Positions 9,763-21,560 of a DNA stretch of 64,000 nt are shown piece by piece. How positions within the stretch are numbered: the first letter of the stretch is position 1; each line of letters starts with the position of its first letter. The notes under the pieces are model-generated. The model had not been told where the DNA came from, searched no databases, and was given only the letters and a program-made list of their open reading frames with translations. The stretch lies in assembly GCA_023548195.1 (NCBI GenBank), contig JAJHZJ010000251.1, positions 372,001-436,000 on the forward strand, written 5' to 3'. The DNA comes from Bettongia penicillata ogilbyi (Eukaryota > Chordata > Mammalia > Diprotodontia > Potoroidae). A program made the translations under genes and the position numbers.

Positions 9763-10500
9763 GAAGGCAAAGGAACTAGGACTCAAACCAAGAATCACCT
9801 ACCCAGCTAAACTGAGTATAATACTTCAGGGGAAAATATGGTCTTTCAATGAAACAGAGGACTTTCAAGCATTGTTGATGAAAAGACCAGAGCTGAAAAG
9901 AAAATTTGACTTCCAAACACAAGAATGAGAAGAAGCATGAAAAAGGAAACAGCAAAGAGAAGTCTTAAGGGATTTACCAGAAGTGAACTGTTTACATTCA
10001 TACAGGGAAAGACAATATTTGTAACTCTTAAAACTTTTCAGTATCTGGGTAGTTGGTGGGACCACACATACACATGTACACGCATGCACACATACACACA
10101 TGCACACACATACAGAGATAGAGAGCACAGATTGAACTGAATAGGATGGGACCATACCTTAAAAGAAACTAAGGTAAATGGTGAGAGAGGAACAACTGTT
10201 TAATATTGTTGTTGTAACTAGGAAAGAAGACATACAGTTAATGAGGAATAGAAAGTCATCTGGCCCTACAGGAGAAAAGAGAAGATGGAGACAAGAGAAG
10301 GGAGGGATGACAGAAGAGAGGGCAGATTGGAGATAGGGAAAATTAGATTGCTTGGGGTATTGGGGTGGGGGGGAGGGGATAAAAGGGGAGAAAATTTGGA
10401 ACCCAAAAATTTGTGAAAATGAATGTAAAAAATTAAATTAAAAAAAAGAACAAAAAGAAAAAGAAAAAAAAAAGAAAAACTTACAAAGGAAAAAAAATAA
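9763..10500 (+). mobile_element. 5'-truncated HAL1 (ORF1 C-terminus, 3' UTR, A-rich tail)
   Basis: Sequence from GAAGGCAAAGGAACTAGG through ATGAAACAGAGGACTTTCAA and TTCCAAACACAAGAATGAG parallels the ORF1 end of the HAL1 at 54096-56973. The 3' UTR then runs through a CA-rich block at about 10065-10115, and a G-rich block (GGGGTGGGGGGGAGGGGAT) to an A-rich tail. HAL1 elements carry only ORF1 and depend on L1 ORF2p for mobility. Confidence 0.8.
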
Positions 10501-10509
10501 ATCTTCCTA

Positions 10510-10990
10510 CTTCCAAAAGAAAGTTTAGTCCCTATAGAGATCCTGGAACATATAAGTCTCTCCCAAGAGGTATTAGAAACCTGGAATAGACTAGAAGTCA
10601 GCCCTTGCCCCTTGAAGTGAGAAAACAAACTTTCCTGGGTGAAAATTCTTCCATGATGCCCTCAGTGTGCTAAGTCATCCAACTAGGTTCCAGAAAAAAT
10701 GTCTTTCTACATAGGGTATACCAAAAGTTCTGTAGGAGTCCTTGTTCCATAGACCTTATAGACCTTGTGGCAAATAGTCCTCTTGTGGACCTAGGCAAAT
10801 TTCCTCTGGATCCCTCTACTAAATGTTACATGAAACTTTACCCAATAGATCCATACCACTGTAAGGACAATCCAAATGCATTGCTAACTCAGAACAGGTT
10901 AACTGAAAGAAAATGTACCGAGAAAAGCCCTCCCATTCCCCGCCCCCCACCCAAAGTGTGGAGCTCCCCAAAACTATTTAAGTACTTACA
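10510..10990. other. Unclassified non-coding sequence
   Basis: No recognisable gene or repeat. The sequence has no splice or coding pattern that can be defended. Confidence 0.35.
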
Positions 10991-10994
10991 GTGA

Positions 10995-11360
10995 TGAAGC
11001 TAACATTAATATAGCACTGACTAAATGCCAGGCACCATGCTAAGCACTTTAAGACGATTATTTCATTTGACCCTCACAACAACCCTGGGAGGTAGTGCTG
11101 TTATTATCACCATTTTACAGATGAAGAAATTGAAGCAAACAGAGGTTAAATGATTTGCCTAGTGGCAGATGATTTGCTTATCAGAACTCGGAGAATTATA
11201 TTGTGTGTTAAATTGTATTACCATGTATTTGAAAGTATTGAAGAATGTTAATTGCCAAATTTGATTATGAAATATAATTTGATTATCAACACATTGAAGC
11301 CAAATTTGAACTGAGGGCTTCCAGACTCCAGGCTTACCATTCTGTGTACTGTATCATCCC
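10995..11360 (-). mobile_element. MIR, antisense, interrupted
   Basis: Positions 11000-11165 show CCCTCACAACAACCCTGGG, then CATTTTACAGATGAAGAAAT, an antisense MIR core. About 11165-11290 is an AT-rich insert, after which GAACTGAGGGCTTCCAGACT resumes the MIR head. Confidence 0.7.
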
Positions 11361-11369
11361 CTTGCTATG

Positions 11370-12365
11370 GCTGGTTATTTGAGATTTCTATACCAGCAGA
11401 AAACCTTCCTCTAGGGACCTGAAGTCCATAAGGGTCTCGGAGAAGTTTTCTGAACTAATGTCACAAATAAGGCAAGTAAAAAAGAAAAATAATAGCATTT
11501 TCAAACTATCATAGTCTTGTCAATATGAATTTCTAGGCACTATGCAAAATATAGACTTTTCACATTAGTTGAAATACTCAGATATTAGTAAATAAACATT
11601 TAAACAAGCAAAAGTTTTATCAAAGAAACAGGTCTTATTTTTGAGGAAACGTACCAGAGATCTCATTAATGTACAAATTCAATCTAAAACAAAATAGAGA
11701 TAAAATGTTAAATTTTTCTCTAACAGACCCTGAAAATTAGAGCATCCAATAAAGAGTCTCAGGTAGAGAATTTTCCAGTGTGTCCTCCAAAATTCAAAGG
11801 GCCCAATCTTTATCCCAAATGTAGGGTAACAGTTACAGGGTTGGGTTTTGTTTGGTTTTTCAAAGAATTAGGGATCCCTAATCATTTGTATGAGTAGTTA
11901 GGAAGTAGCTAGTGGAATGAGAGAGACTGAAGATAGAAAGGGATGGAGGATTGCTAGAGGAAAGTTCTGGGAGATGCAAAAGAAAAAAAGAACAAGGAGG
12001 TAGCAGGTAGAAAAAGTTATCATTCATCTTTTACTAAGATTTGCTACATGATTTTGCTTTTCAGAAATACATAGGGATTTCCATACGGAAGAACACAACT
12101 TAATTTCTTCACTTCTAATACTTGTTATAGCCATCAATGATTTATAATTCAATCTAACAACATTTATTAGGTGCTTGGTATGAGCAAGTCACTTTGCTCC
12201 AGGCTGGAAAAAAAAAATCAATAAATAGAACTGGCCCTCATAGAACTTAAAAGTCTCATTTGAGATCCTAGAGTCAGGAACAGTGGAGGTGACAGAGCAG
12301 GGACAGAGGCCCCAAAAAGGCCAAAATCTTAGAGATGAGAAGAATTTTTCTGGTCTGGCTGTATT
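11370..12365. other. Unclassified AT-rich sequence with a short L2 tail
   Basis: Mostly unrecognised. About 12145-12190 (CATTTATTAGGTGCTTGGTA) resembles an antisense L2 3' end. Confidence 0.35.
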
Positions 12366-12369
12366 GATG

Positions 12370-12910
12370 TTATTTGCTTGAAATAGCAAGTCACATCACT
12401 AACTGAAGCATGCAGAAGTTAGCTGAAACACCAAACTTTAGCTCCAGCAATTAGCCGGTAAGTGAGTGACAAGAGAATTTCCGACTCAGTTTTTTTCAAC
12501 TTCTATTTACTTAAGCTGAACATGTCAAGTTACTGTGTAGGACTCTGGTGTTAACTATGTGTCTGCAAATTCCCGGTGTATCCCTGGTATTTACTGGCCA
12601 GTTTATTATTTTACCTACCATAGACCTTCCCCTTCTGCTGTCTGTTCTTTGATGTATAAATCTTTGCCCTTTCTGCCATCTGTAAAATTTCATTATATTC
12701 ATCTTTCCTATGTAACTAAGACCCAGATAAGGTTACTGAAACTGATGCTCAGGAACTCGCTGTTTTGGGGTTTTGTTCTTGTTTTGTTTGGGAGTTCTGT
12801 TTTATTTTATATTTGTACACTGTGCTTCTCTGCTCTAAGCACATGATAAACTTCATTTAAAAATGCCTCTGTGCTTTGATAGTTTTGATTGGCAGTAGTA
12901 GCTATCAACT
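12370..12910 (+). other. LTR-like segment (tentative)
   Basis: The stretch has a TATA-like TGTATAAATC at about 12652, a GATAAACTTCATTT at about 12845 that could serve as a variant polyadenylation signal, and a TG-rich sequence after it. This order with roughly 200 bp between suggests a solo LTR. Terminal TG/CA ends and a target-site duplication were not secured, so an alternative is plain unique DNA. Confidence 0.25.
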
Positions 12911-14960
12911 AATCCTTGGACAATTTGTACATCAAGCCTTAAAGTGAAAAGGGAACTTGATGGCTGTCTTCATCTATGTCAAAGATTGTTAGGTGGAAGC
13001 TGGATCAAGCTTGTTCCATTTGACTTTGGAGGGCATCATTAGGAGCAAGGGGAGGAAGATGCAAAGACATACATTTAGGCCTGAAAATCTTTTTAACTAT
13101 CAGAGCTGTACTGAAGACAGTTTGGAGTCCCAAGAGGTAATGAGCTTCCCTTCACAAAAAGTCTCCCAGAAGAGGCTGGTCAAGAATGTTGTATAAGAGA
13201 TTTCCTGTTCAGGCAGAGGTTGGACTAAATGACTTCTGAGGAGCCTTCTAACTCTGAAGTTTGTAAACAATCTCACAAATACAGACAGGAATTTCAATAA
13301 CTGTAATAAAATTAGAATAGTGATAAATGCATGTAAAAGTTATAGGCAATGCACTGTGAAACCATCGAGGGGCAGTCATTAAATGATGTAAGGAATGAAA
13401 AATTCTCAAGAAATTAAGTAACCTAAATATGATTTGATCATAGACATAGTTGATATTAAATAGTTCATTTAAGTCAGTATCCAAAAGAGGAAATAGAATA
13501 GAGAGATTTGAAGCAACTATTTGCTGACTTTTGAACCGTTAAACTAGTTTTTAAGGAGTATTTATGTAATTCAAAAAATATCATCATGGAATCTTCTCTC
13601 TGCCCTTTGTACTTTGAGACTTCATGGCTCTGTTCTTTCCATCTATATTATAGGAAAGTATATTAAGATCACCATGTAATGTAATAGTATAATGGCACAT
13701 TAGAGATTGGTGTCCATTGGTGAGTATCAGTTCCCCATTGTTTATCTACTTGTGCTTCTGTAGATCTATGACACTGTAATTTAAAGCTTCCCATTCCTAA
13801 GAGGGAGAGGGAGAAAGCAGATGGGTCACAAAGGGTGACTTCATTAAACAGCATAGGAGGAGAGTATTTAGAGAGGTGGGCTGTCACACCAGCAAGTCCA
13901 TTGCCACAGATAAGAAGGAAGTGATCCCAGCAGAAGAAAACTGTCATGCTACCCTTGCCACAGTGAGCTGGAGCTGCTACGAGGGCATGCAGTCAAGACA
14001 GGATGCTCTGAGTGCCATATCCTGAGAGAGGCACTGGCCTGTGGAGAGAGAAGAGGAAGCTGAGACACCAACACAGAGATGGTGTGAGATGTAACTGGGA
14101 GCTGAGGACAGAGCTGGTGAGCCTTATCATCTATTTTCCGAGAGAGATTATTTTTCCCAATCCTTATTCTTTAAGAGTTTGTTTGCTTTCTGTTTTATTA
14201 CGTGTTTTGAAAGAAACTGGTTTCTCTAAGGCAATGAGGTCATCCATTGGAGGATTCTTTAGGGTGAGTCTTAGGGGGAAATACACTGAGACAAGAGGGC
14301 AGTTGATGGCTGGCAGAGAGAAAAATTAATAGTTTCTGTGACTGCTATGGGAGGCATTCTCTGTCATGGAATTAGAAATTTGGATCAACAAAGGAGATTC
14401 TATTGATATTTATTCTTACAGCTTCCGAAAAGCAGAGAATATATGAATCCCAACCGTACCTAGCCCCAATTAGACTGAGAAATTTTTGGTGGGGAAAGGG
14501 TTTATCAGTGAGTTGCCGTAGTGTTTCTGAGGCAGTTATCTCAAACGTATACTATTCGTTTCTTCTCAGAGCAGGTTTGAAAAGTAAACCAACCCTGGGA
14601 ATGGAGCTAAAGACATTGACCAGGGGAAAAGTCCTTCCTGAAGGGAGGAACTAAGGAAGAGAGTTGCTGCCAAAATGAGGGGAGTGAGAGGTGCAGAAAA
14701 AGGGAGTAACTAGTTCTTCCATTAAGTTTACCCACAACTAAAAGTATGCTACTGACAGTGCCGGAATGCTATTTTTATAGAAGCAAGTACAATATAAGGC
14801 AGAGCCATCTTGGACCCCATCCAAACAGGTTTCATTAGGGAAATACCGAAAGGAACTTATTATAAGATTTTCTCAGCAATATCTGTTTCCATGGCCTATA
14901 CCCTAAGGACAGTATTATAGCAAGGTCTCAGTGGATCTTGATGCTTCTTTTTCTAGGAAA
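12911..14960. other. Unclassified region
   Basis: About 2 kb without a recognised family. The section around 13900-14330 is moderately GC- and purine-rich (GAGCTGGAGCTGCTACGAGG) and stands out from its surroundings, yet no conserved domain is seen in any frame. An LTR or old retroelement is possible. Confidence 0.3.
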
Positions 14961-15568
14961 CTAAATTTTTTTTTAATATGGTTAGTCACATAGACCAAAA
15001 ATAATGAGTATCTTTTAAAGAGTATTTAAAAGTATCATTTTTAAGTGCTACATAATAAATTTGGAAATATTTTTCTAGTTATAAGAAAGTTAATTTATCA
15101 CAATTGTCACCAGCCCCTACCCTGAGATCACCCTTATCTATAAGAGCAGTTGCTCAAAGCATTTTCTAATTGCCTTTTTCTAACGTAGAAGCCAAAATGC
15201 CTATTATTTGGTGCAAATGCTTATAATGTAGGTTTTGTAAAGTGCTCATTCTAGCCCTTTGTGGAAATGCCTACAACTAAAATGCAAAAAAAAAAGAAAA
15301 AGATAATACTACAAGTTTTGCATCAGATTTAAAAAATATCTCAGAGATCATTCAGGCTAACCCATATCATAAAAAGTGTAGAAGGTCATGAAGAAAATTC
15401 CACTTTATGTGAACATTTTACCCTCTGTATATTATAGTTATATTCCTCTCTTGTAAAAAAAAATTAGGAGAACATTTAATTTATGGTCATTATTATTATT
15501 TCCACAACATTTATCAGGTACAAACACATGATATTGTTCAAAAGTTTAAAAGACCTACTAAGAACCTG
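14961..15568. other. AT-rich non-coding sequence
   Basis: No recognised element. It has several A/T homopolymer runs. Confidence 0.4.
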
Positions 15569-15750
15569 CAGGCACATGGGTGACACAGATACTAGCTATG
15601 TAGCCATGGGCAAGTCATTTAACCCTGTTTGCCTCATTTTCCTCATCTGTAAAATGAGCTGCAGAAGGAAATGGCAAACCACTCCAGTATCTTTGCCAAG
15701 AAAACTTCAAAACAGGGCCATGAAGAATCAGACACAACTGAACAACAAGA
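15569..15750 (+). mobile_element. MAR1/WSINE-type SINE
   Basis: GGGCAAGTCATTTAACCCTG, AAACCACTCCAGTATCTTTG and AGACACAACTGAACAAC mark core, linker and RTE-like tail. Confidence 0.9.
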
Positions 15751-16094
15751 GTTTGCAGTTTAAATCAGAAAACCTTTTTTATAAGCTGATAGACAAATGG
15801 ATATTCAGAAACAATTTCTAACTATAATAAATTTACAAGTAAAGTTCATAAATTATATGTTTAAATATTTAAATTATGAATGGTCACTTTTCAGTGACTA
15901 ACCTTATTCAGGACAGAATTCCTCAAAAATATTCCCCCCAGTATTGGGAAATCCACAAATAAGGTTAGTCAAGACCTCCCAGGAGTCTGAACTATTCTAA
16001 AATATAGGACAAATGATAAGGTGTTTTTAGGGTATCTTGTTTAGGGTTTTTGGTGAGAGGGAAAAATTGACTAGGCTACTCCTCCTAATGATTT

Positions 16095-16345
16095 AAATAG
16101 TCCAAGATAACAACAAGACTAACATTTATATAGTACTTTAAGGTGGCAAAACACTTTTAAAATATTATGTCATTTTATTCTTGTAAGAATCCTGAGAAGT
16201 AAGGGCTATTTTTACCTCCATTTTACAGATGAGGAAACTGAGGAAGACAGTGGTTAAGTAACTAGCACAGGGTCATACAGGTAGGATTCAAGGACAGATT
16301 TGAACTCAAGTCTTCTTGATTCCAGGTCCAGCACTTCCTATTTTA
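16095..16345 (-). mobile_element. MIR, antisense, nearly full length
   Basis: CATTTTACAGATGAGGAAAC is followed by the ACTAGCACAGGGTCATACAG and TTTGAACTCAAGTCTTC blocks, giving a well preserved antisense MIR. Confidence 0.85.
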
Positions 16346-16684
16346 TATACGTAATCATGTGGGGTTGATGACACACATTATTCCCATTTTACAGAAGAAA
16401 AAAAATGAGGCACGCCACATAGAGCCATAGGTTCACACACCAAATCAACAACTGTTTATTGAAATCCCCACCCTTCTTCCAGCACAATGACAGATGTGAT
16501 AGAAGTACAAAATAAATACCAGACAATCCATGGCCGTTAAGAGCTTGATTATTCTCTTATTACATGATTTATTCACATGAAATAAGCAGAGAAATAATAC
16601 AAGCTAGTAGATCACCATTTCACTCATTACATTCATGTTGATTGAATGCCTACTACACACAAGCCTAGGTACTATTTCTCTTTC

Positions 16685-16945
16685 AAGGTGGTGCGATGGG
16701 TAAAGTATTTAACTTGGAGTCTGTAAGACCTGAGTTCACATCTTACCATAGACACCAGCTGTATAACGCTGGGCAAATTGGGTAATCTCCCATAGTCTCA
16801 CTTTCCTCATCTGGAAAATGGGAATATTAATACCACTTACTTCACAGGGCTATTGTGAGATGCAAGAAGAAAACTTACGTAGAGCACTTTGCAAGCTTTA
16901 AAGTGCTATATAAATACTAGCTACTAATATTATTATCTGTTTCTA
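16685..16945 (+). mobile_element. MIR-type SINE, sense, with tRNA-like head
   Basis: GTGGTGCGATGGGTAAAG is a tRNA-derived head, then GCTGGGCAAATTGGGTAATC, CATCTGGAAAATGGG and a terminal AAGTGCTATATAAATACTAG. The element is close to full length. Confidence 0.8.
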
Positions 16946-16949
16946 TGTC

Positions 16950-17092
16950 TATCTCTGTCTCTCCCTCCCTCTCTCTCTCTCTCCCTCTCCCTCCCTCTCT
17001 CTCTCTATCTGTCTGTCTCTTTCTCCCCCCCCCCTCCCCCCTCTCTCTCTTTCTCTATCTATATCTATCTATATATATCTATATCTATATAA
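16950..17092. repeat. Compound CT/TATC microsatellite at SINE 3' end
   Basis: A polypyrimidine block of CT/CCCT units, including a C10 run, grades into TATC repeats. It begins just after the MIR tail, so expansion from the SINE terminus is likely. Confidence 0.85.
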
Positions 17093-17198
17093 TGTATGCA
17101 TGTATAGGTGAGACCACAGTCTCATTGGTTTGGGGGATGTTCCTGAAGGCATCAGTTGCGTAGAAAGACCTGTAGATTTGGGGAAAAGCTAAAGGACA

Positions 17199-17345
17199 CG
17201 CTTGTTGTTGTTGACTTGTTTCAGTTATGCCCAACTGTCCAGTGATCTCACTTAGGATTTTCTCAGCAAAGATATGGAATTGGTTTGTTGTCTCCTTCTC
17301 CAGCTTGTTTAAACTCAATTGTCTTGGATTAAAACCCTTCTGAGG
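17199..17345 (-). mobile_element. MAR1/WSINE tail, antisense
   Basis: TTGTTGTTGACTTGTTTCAG and GATTTTCTCAGCAAAGATA with TCTCCTTCTCCAGC are the reverse complement of the SINE's 3' half and RTE-like tail. Confidence 0.75.
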
Positions 17346-17554
17346 TGTTTGAATTCCACAGGCTGATCCCATTCTCTTTTCAGTTCATTTTCTTTTGCCA
17401 CCTGCTCAGTACTGAACCCTTTCAGGTAGGAATTCAGACCTTGCTTCCTGGAAGAGCGCATTTTCAGTTCTTGTGATGAATTTCTAGTTTTTACCTTATT
17501 TCTGTCTCTGATATTATCTCTTATCTCTGGTACTTTCCCACTCAAAGACTTCGG

Positions 17555-17815
17555 TCAACAAGTCTCTAATTAGCATTGAAGTGCTTGTATGCCAGGCACC
17601 TTGCTAAGGATTTGAGATACAAAGAAAGGCAAAAGATACTCCCTACTCTCAAGTTGCTTACAGTCTAATAGGGAAGACAACTGTTTATAAACAAGATATC
17701 CACAAGGTAAATTAGAGATAATCTAAAGAGGGGAGGCCCTGGCATTAAAGGAATGGGGAAAGGCTTCTTGCAGAAGGTAGGATTTTACCTGGGATTTGTC
17801 TACTTCCTGCTATTA
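17555..17815 (-). mobile_element. L2 3' region, antisense
   Basis: GTGCTTGTATGCCAGGCACC, CAAGTTGCTTACAGTCTAAT and GGCTTCTTGCAGAAGG read, in reverse complement, as the L2 3' end. Confidence 0.7.
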
Positions 17816-17889
17816 ATATGGTTCACCATTTTCTTGACCTTGTCCTCTACCAAGGTTTCTCTACTACTCTTTGATCCTCTACTTCAATC

Positions 17890-18140
17890 AATAGTGGCTG
17901 CTTAGCTGTTTTTCAGTCATATCTGGCTCTCTATGACCTCCATTTGGGGTTTTCTTGGCAAAGATGCTAGATTGGTTTGCTATTTCCTTCTCTAGTTCAT
18001 TTTATAGATGAGGAAACGGAGGCAAACACGGTTAAATGACTTGCCCAGGCTCACACAGTTAGTAAGGGTCTGAAGCTGGGTTGGAACTCAGGTCTTCCTG
18101 ACTCTAGGCTAGGCACTCTATCTACTAATTAGCAGCCCTC
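17890..18140 (-). mobile_element. MAR1/WSINE, antisense, near full length
   Basis: TTTTCAGTCATATCTGGCTC and GGGGTTTTCTTGGCAAAGAT start the tail, CATTTTATAGATGAGGAAAC and CTTGCCCAGGCTCACACAG the core, and GGCACTCTATCTACTAATTA the tRNA-like head. Confidence 0.9.
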
Positions 18141-18890
18141 AAATCATTGTAGAATTCAATCAGCACCATGTTCCCTATCATAATCCTCCTCTATGTACTA
18201 GGGACAGACAGAACATTACAATCAGAAGAAAGCATTCATGGTGGAAGAATTTGCAAAAATCTTGTACTAAGGTTGTTTCAAAAATAATTAAGGGTTACTT
18301 TTTTTTTCTTTTAAATCAGAGACAGGAAGCAAGAAAAAAACTTCCATCTGGATCCCTGAACATTGTCAAATCATAAGAATAATTTGAAATGTCCCAGTTT
18401 GGCTCCAGCCCTGTATTACAGAGTAGTAAGATAGAGTTGGATGGTGGCCAAGACTATAGCAGGCCCTAAAAGGCAGTCAGGGGTTTGTGTTTAATCTGAT
18501 AGGCAGTAGAGAACTACTCTAGGTCTTTTTTTTTTTTTTTTTTTTACATATCAGTCCAGTAATATAAGAAGGATGTAGCAGATCTGGAAAAAATCGAACA
18601 GAGAATTCCAGTCTCTTGGTTCTTTTTATTGATTACACAGCTTTGCATGATTTTATTTTTCCCTTAAATGTATTTACAAACTATAAAAATGTGGAAAATA
18701 ATAAAGCTTTTTTACTTAAAAATTTCACAGCACCAGAACCAGTGCAAGGTCCAGCAGTGATTCATAATGGTAGGCATTATTTATCTTACATACATATTAT
18801 TTCTCCCCATCCCCCTGAAAGTAGCATGTAAACTCCTCTAGGACAGGGACTATTTCTTTTTTTGCTTTGTATCCCTAACCCCCAGCACTA
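18141..18890. other. Mostly unclassified, with antisense and sense L2 scraps
   Basis: About 18420-18525 (AGGGGTTTGTGTTTAATCTG, TAGGCAGTAGAGAACTACTC) resembles antisense L2. About 18810-18890 (AACTCCTCTAGGACAGGGAC) resembles an L2 3' end in sense. The rest shows nothing recognisable. A T19 run lies at about 18527-18545. Confidence 0.45.
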
Positions 18891-19139
18891 TGCTTCTCCC
18901 AGAATCCAGGTCCCCTCCTGACTCCTGGTCCCATGGCTAGATGACATTATCCCAGCTCCTCCCCTTGTGTATTTCAGAGTAGAGAGGAACAAGGCTGAAT
19001 AAAAGACGATACACTTTATTCTGCCCCAAGTTTGGCCATAGAATGATCTTAAATGGAGAGGATTTTTCTCCTTTAATAAAGATTTTTTGTTTGTTTTTAT
19101 TTCCCTAGGATTGAGCAGAGTCTGCATTAATAGTTAGGA

Positions 19140-19280
19140 CTGAAAAGAGCCTTACATGTGTTAACTCATTTGATCCTCACAAAATCCTAGAAGGCAGGTG
19201 GTCTCACTGTTCCCATTTTACAGAAGAGAAAATTGAGGTCAAAAAAAAGCTAAGTGATTTTCCAAGGGTCACACAAATGA
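19140..19280 (-). mobile_element. MIR, antisense
   Basis: TTTGATCCTCACAAAATCCT and CCCATTTTACAGAAGAG mark the antisense MIR core. Confidence 0.75.
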
Positions 19281-19284
19281 CTAG

Positions 19285-19490
19285 AGTGCAGACCTAAAGT
19301 CAGGAAGACTCATCTTCCTAAGCTCAAATATGGCCTTAGACACTTAGCTAGCTGTGTGACCCTACGTGAGTCACTTAAGCCTGTTGGCCTTAGTTTCCTC
19401 ATCTGTAAAATGAGCTGGAGAAGGAAATAGCAAACCACTCCAGTATCTTTGCCAGGGAAACTCCAAATGGGGTTGTGGAAGCCAGCAAGC
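19285..19490 (+). mobile_element. MAR1/WSINE-type SINE
   Basis: AGCTAGCTGTGTGACCCTAC, CTCATCTGTAAAATGAGCTG and CCACTCCAGTATCTTTGCC mark head, core and linker. The RTE-like tail is cut after GGGGTTG. Confidence 0.85.
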
Positions 19491-20020
19491 GTTTGAAGCC
19501 AACACTATGCTGCAGGTCTCCTAGCAGCTACTTTTAGACTTTGTCAACAAGCTAAATTTGGAGGGGGGGAGGGAAGGGCAGTTTATATTTGGACTAATAC
19601 AGTACAAGTTCCATGGAGAAAATATTACTCATTGTGCTAATATATCAGGACTTTACTACAAAAGGTGTTGGCTGTTCTCACAGTGATTTTGAAATTTCAA
19701 GTGAATTTCACATTAGTAATTATTTTAACCTTCCCAAATCCCCAGCTGCTGGGATTTAATCATTCAAACCTTTTTTTTTATAAAAGTGTGAGTGAAATAA
19801 TCAATTAGCAGAAATGCGTGTACATAATTAACTTACATTTTAAACCCAACTTCTAAAGGGGCAAAATTCTTGTCCTTGTATTAGCAGAAGAGACTGTCTT
19901 GCAGTAGAGTCTCAAAAGAGGACATGCTCAATTTTAATTCATTTCCATCTTGGTAACTGTTGTTTTAAGCTTCCATGCACTCCTAAATCATGCAGCTAAT
20001 GACAGATTTTTATTTGAAAG
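19491..20020. other. Non-repetitive AT-rich segment, possible regulatory element
   Basis: No repeat family is recognised. It has clustered homeodomain-type words (TTAGTAATTATT, GGATTTAATCATTC, AATCAATTAGCAG, CATAATTAAC, GCAGCTAATGAC). In a window this crowded with transposons, a 500 bp repeat-free stretch with such motifs may be conserved non-coding DNA. This cannot be settled without cross-species alignment. Confidence 0.35.
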
Positions 20021-20024
20021 ATCA

Positions 20025-20165
20025 CCTTGACCTAGAAGTCAGAATACTTGAATTTCTGTCCCACCTCTGTTCTCTATCTCTCTGGGCCTCAGTTTCCTTA
20101 TATGTAGAATAAGAAGGTGAAGCTAGATGATTTCTGAACTTTAGCATTCTACTCGACTCCAGGTT
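20025..20165 (+). mobile_element. MIR, sense
   Basis: CTCTGGGCCTCAGTTTCCTT and AGCTAGATGATTTCTGA are the MIR core and downstream arm. Confidence 0.75.
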
Positions 20166-20425
20166 CTTCTCTGTGGTCTTCACCCTTTGTTGCACCATCC
20201 TAAACGAAACAAAATTTTGGTTTTAATATTCTTGGCCAGAAGGTGTCACCAGTGGTCCATTAACTATTAGTGGATGGGCTGCTTTTCCACCCCCACCCTC
20301 CAACTTAACTGAATTGTTTTTGAGGGATCATCTCAGCCTTTGTCCTTCTTTGTGTGATTCTGCGAGGTTTGAACTACAGGTTAGTCATTTGCACAGGGTT
20401 GCCTTGTGATAGGAAACATAACAGC

Positions 20426-20428
<3 letters not shown>

Positions 20429-20462
<34 letters not shown>
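20429..20462. repeat. (TG)17 microsatellite
   Basis: Perfect alternating TG run of about 34 bases, a candidate Z-DNA-forming tract. Confidence 0.95.
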
Positions 20463-20465
<3 letters not shown>

Positions 20466-20639
20466 AATAGAGTCTACACTATCTATTAAAAAGGGTAGGT
20501 TTGTCTGCGAAGGGATCTAGACAGGAAACAAAAATTTTAGCTGTGCTTTTCTTTAGTACCTACAAAATGACTTTCCCAAGAATCCCTAGTACTTGATGAT
20601 GTATGTGAAGTGTGCCTGGCATCCACAGAGACAACACGG

Positions 20640-20770
20640 CGTATCAGGTATCCTGGCACAGTCACTTACGACCTCTGTGAGCTGGAGTATTCAGTGAAGT
20701 CTCTCTGGGAATCAGTTTCCTCATCTGTAAAAAATGACAGAGTTGAGTTAGATGACCTCTGAGAAACCTT
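20640..20770 (+). mobile_element. MIR, sense
   Basis: CAGTTTCCTCATCTGTAAAA followed by AGTTGAGTTAGATGACCTCT is a MIR core. Confidence 0.75.
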
Positions 20771-21290
20771 CCTATTTTCAATCAAATGACTTTCCTCATA
20801 TATTTTTTATTTTATTTATATATGTATTTATTTATGTGTTTTGTATTTTTGCTTTATATTTTTATTTTTTTGTACAGGGTTATATGAAGGAAGTCAAAGA
20901 AATGAAACCATGGCCCATTTAGAAATTAACAAAGAACAAGAGGAGGAAGCTGGGGCATTTGTTAGCCTTTGGAGAGATTTCATGTTCTGTTCTTCTAAAC
21001 CTTTTGTTTCCAGAAGGGATGCCTGCTAAAAACCCAGCAAGACCTGAATTGTTTTCTTTTGTTTTGTTTTGTTTTTTTTAAAAAAAAGGAGCAATGGTTT
21101 AGCGAAAGTCTGGACTCAAATTGGTGTTCAAGAGACTTGGGTCTAGTCTCTGATTTCTGAATACTAGACTGAAGTGGGGGGGCAGGTCTTTAGTAAGTCA
21201 GTCTCTGAACACTTCCTATTCTGTAAAATGAAGACTACATCCACAATCCTTCCTCATTCCACTTCTTGCTCTGCCATTGCTATTAATCAA
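20771..21290. other. Unclassified sequence
   Basis: T/A-rich stretch (20800-20870) followed by sequence with no recognised element. Reading frames here show no known domain. Confidence 0.35.
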
Positions 21291-21294
21291 CATT

Positions 21295-21560
21295 TAGGGA
21301 AAGGAATAAGCATCTCTATTACACTTACTAGATGCCCAGGGACTGTACTAAACACTTTTACAAATGCTATTTCATTTAGTCCTCATATCAACCCTGTGAG
21401 ACAGGTGCTATTACTATTTCCATTTTACAGTTAAGGAAACCGAGGAAAACAAAATAAGTGACTTGCCTTGGATCAGTCATCCAGCTAGTCTGAGGTTTGA
21501 ACTGAAATTCAAGTCTTCCTGATTTCAGGAAGTGCCTAATGCCCTAGCCACTTGGGTTAC
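21295..21560 (-). mobile_element. MIR, antisense, near full length
   Basis: TACTAGATGCCCAGGGACTG, CATTTTACAGTTAAGGAAAC and TTTGAACTGAAATTCAAGTC outline an antisense MIR. Confidence 0.75.

Noticed and set aside
17555..17815. Separate novel long repeat family (also 47520-48110 and 27900-28640)
   Set aside because: On reverse complementing, it reads as the ordinary L2 3' region.
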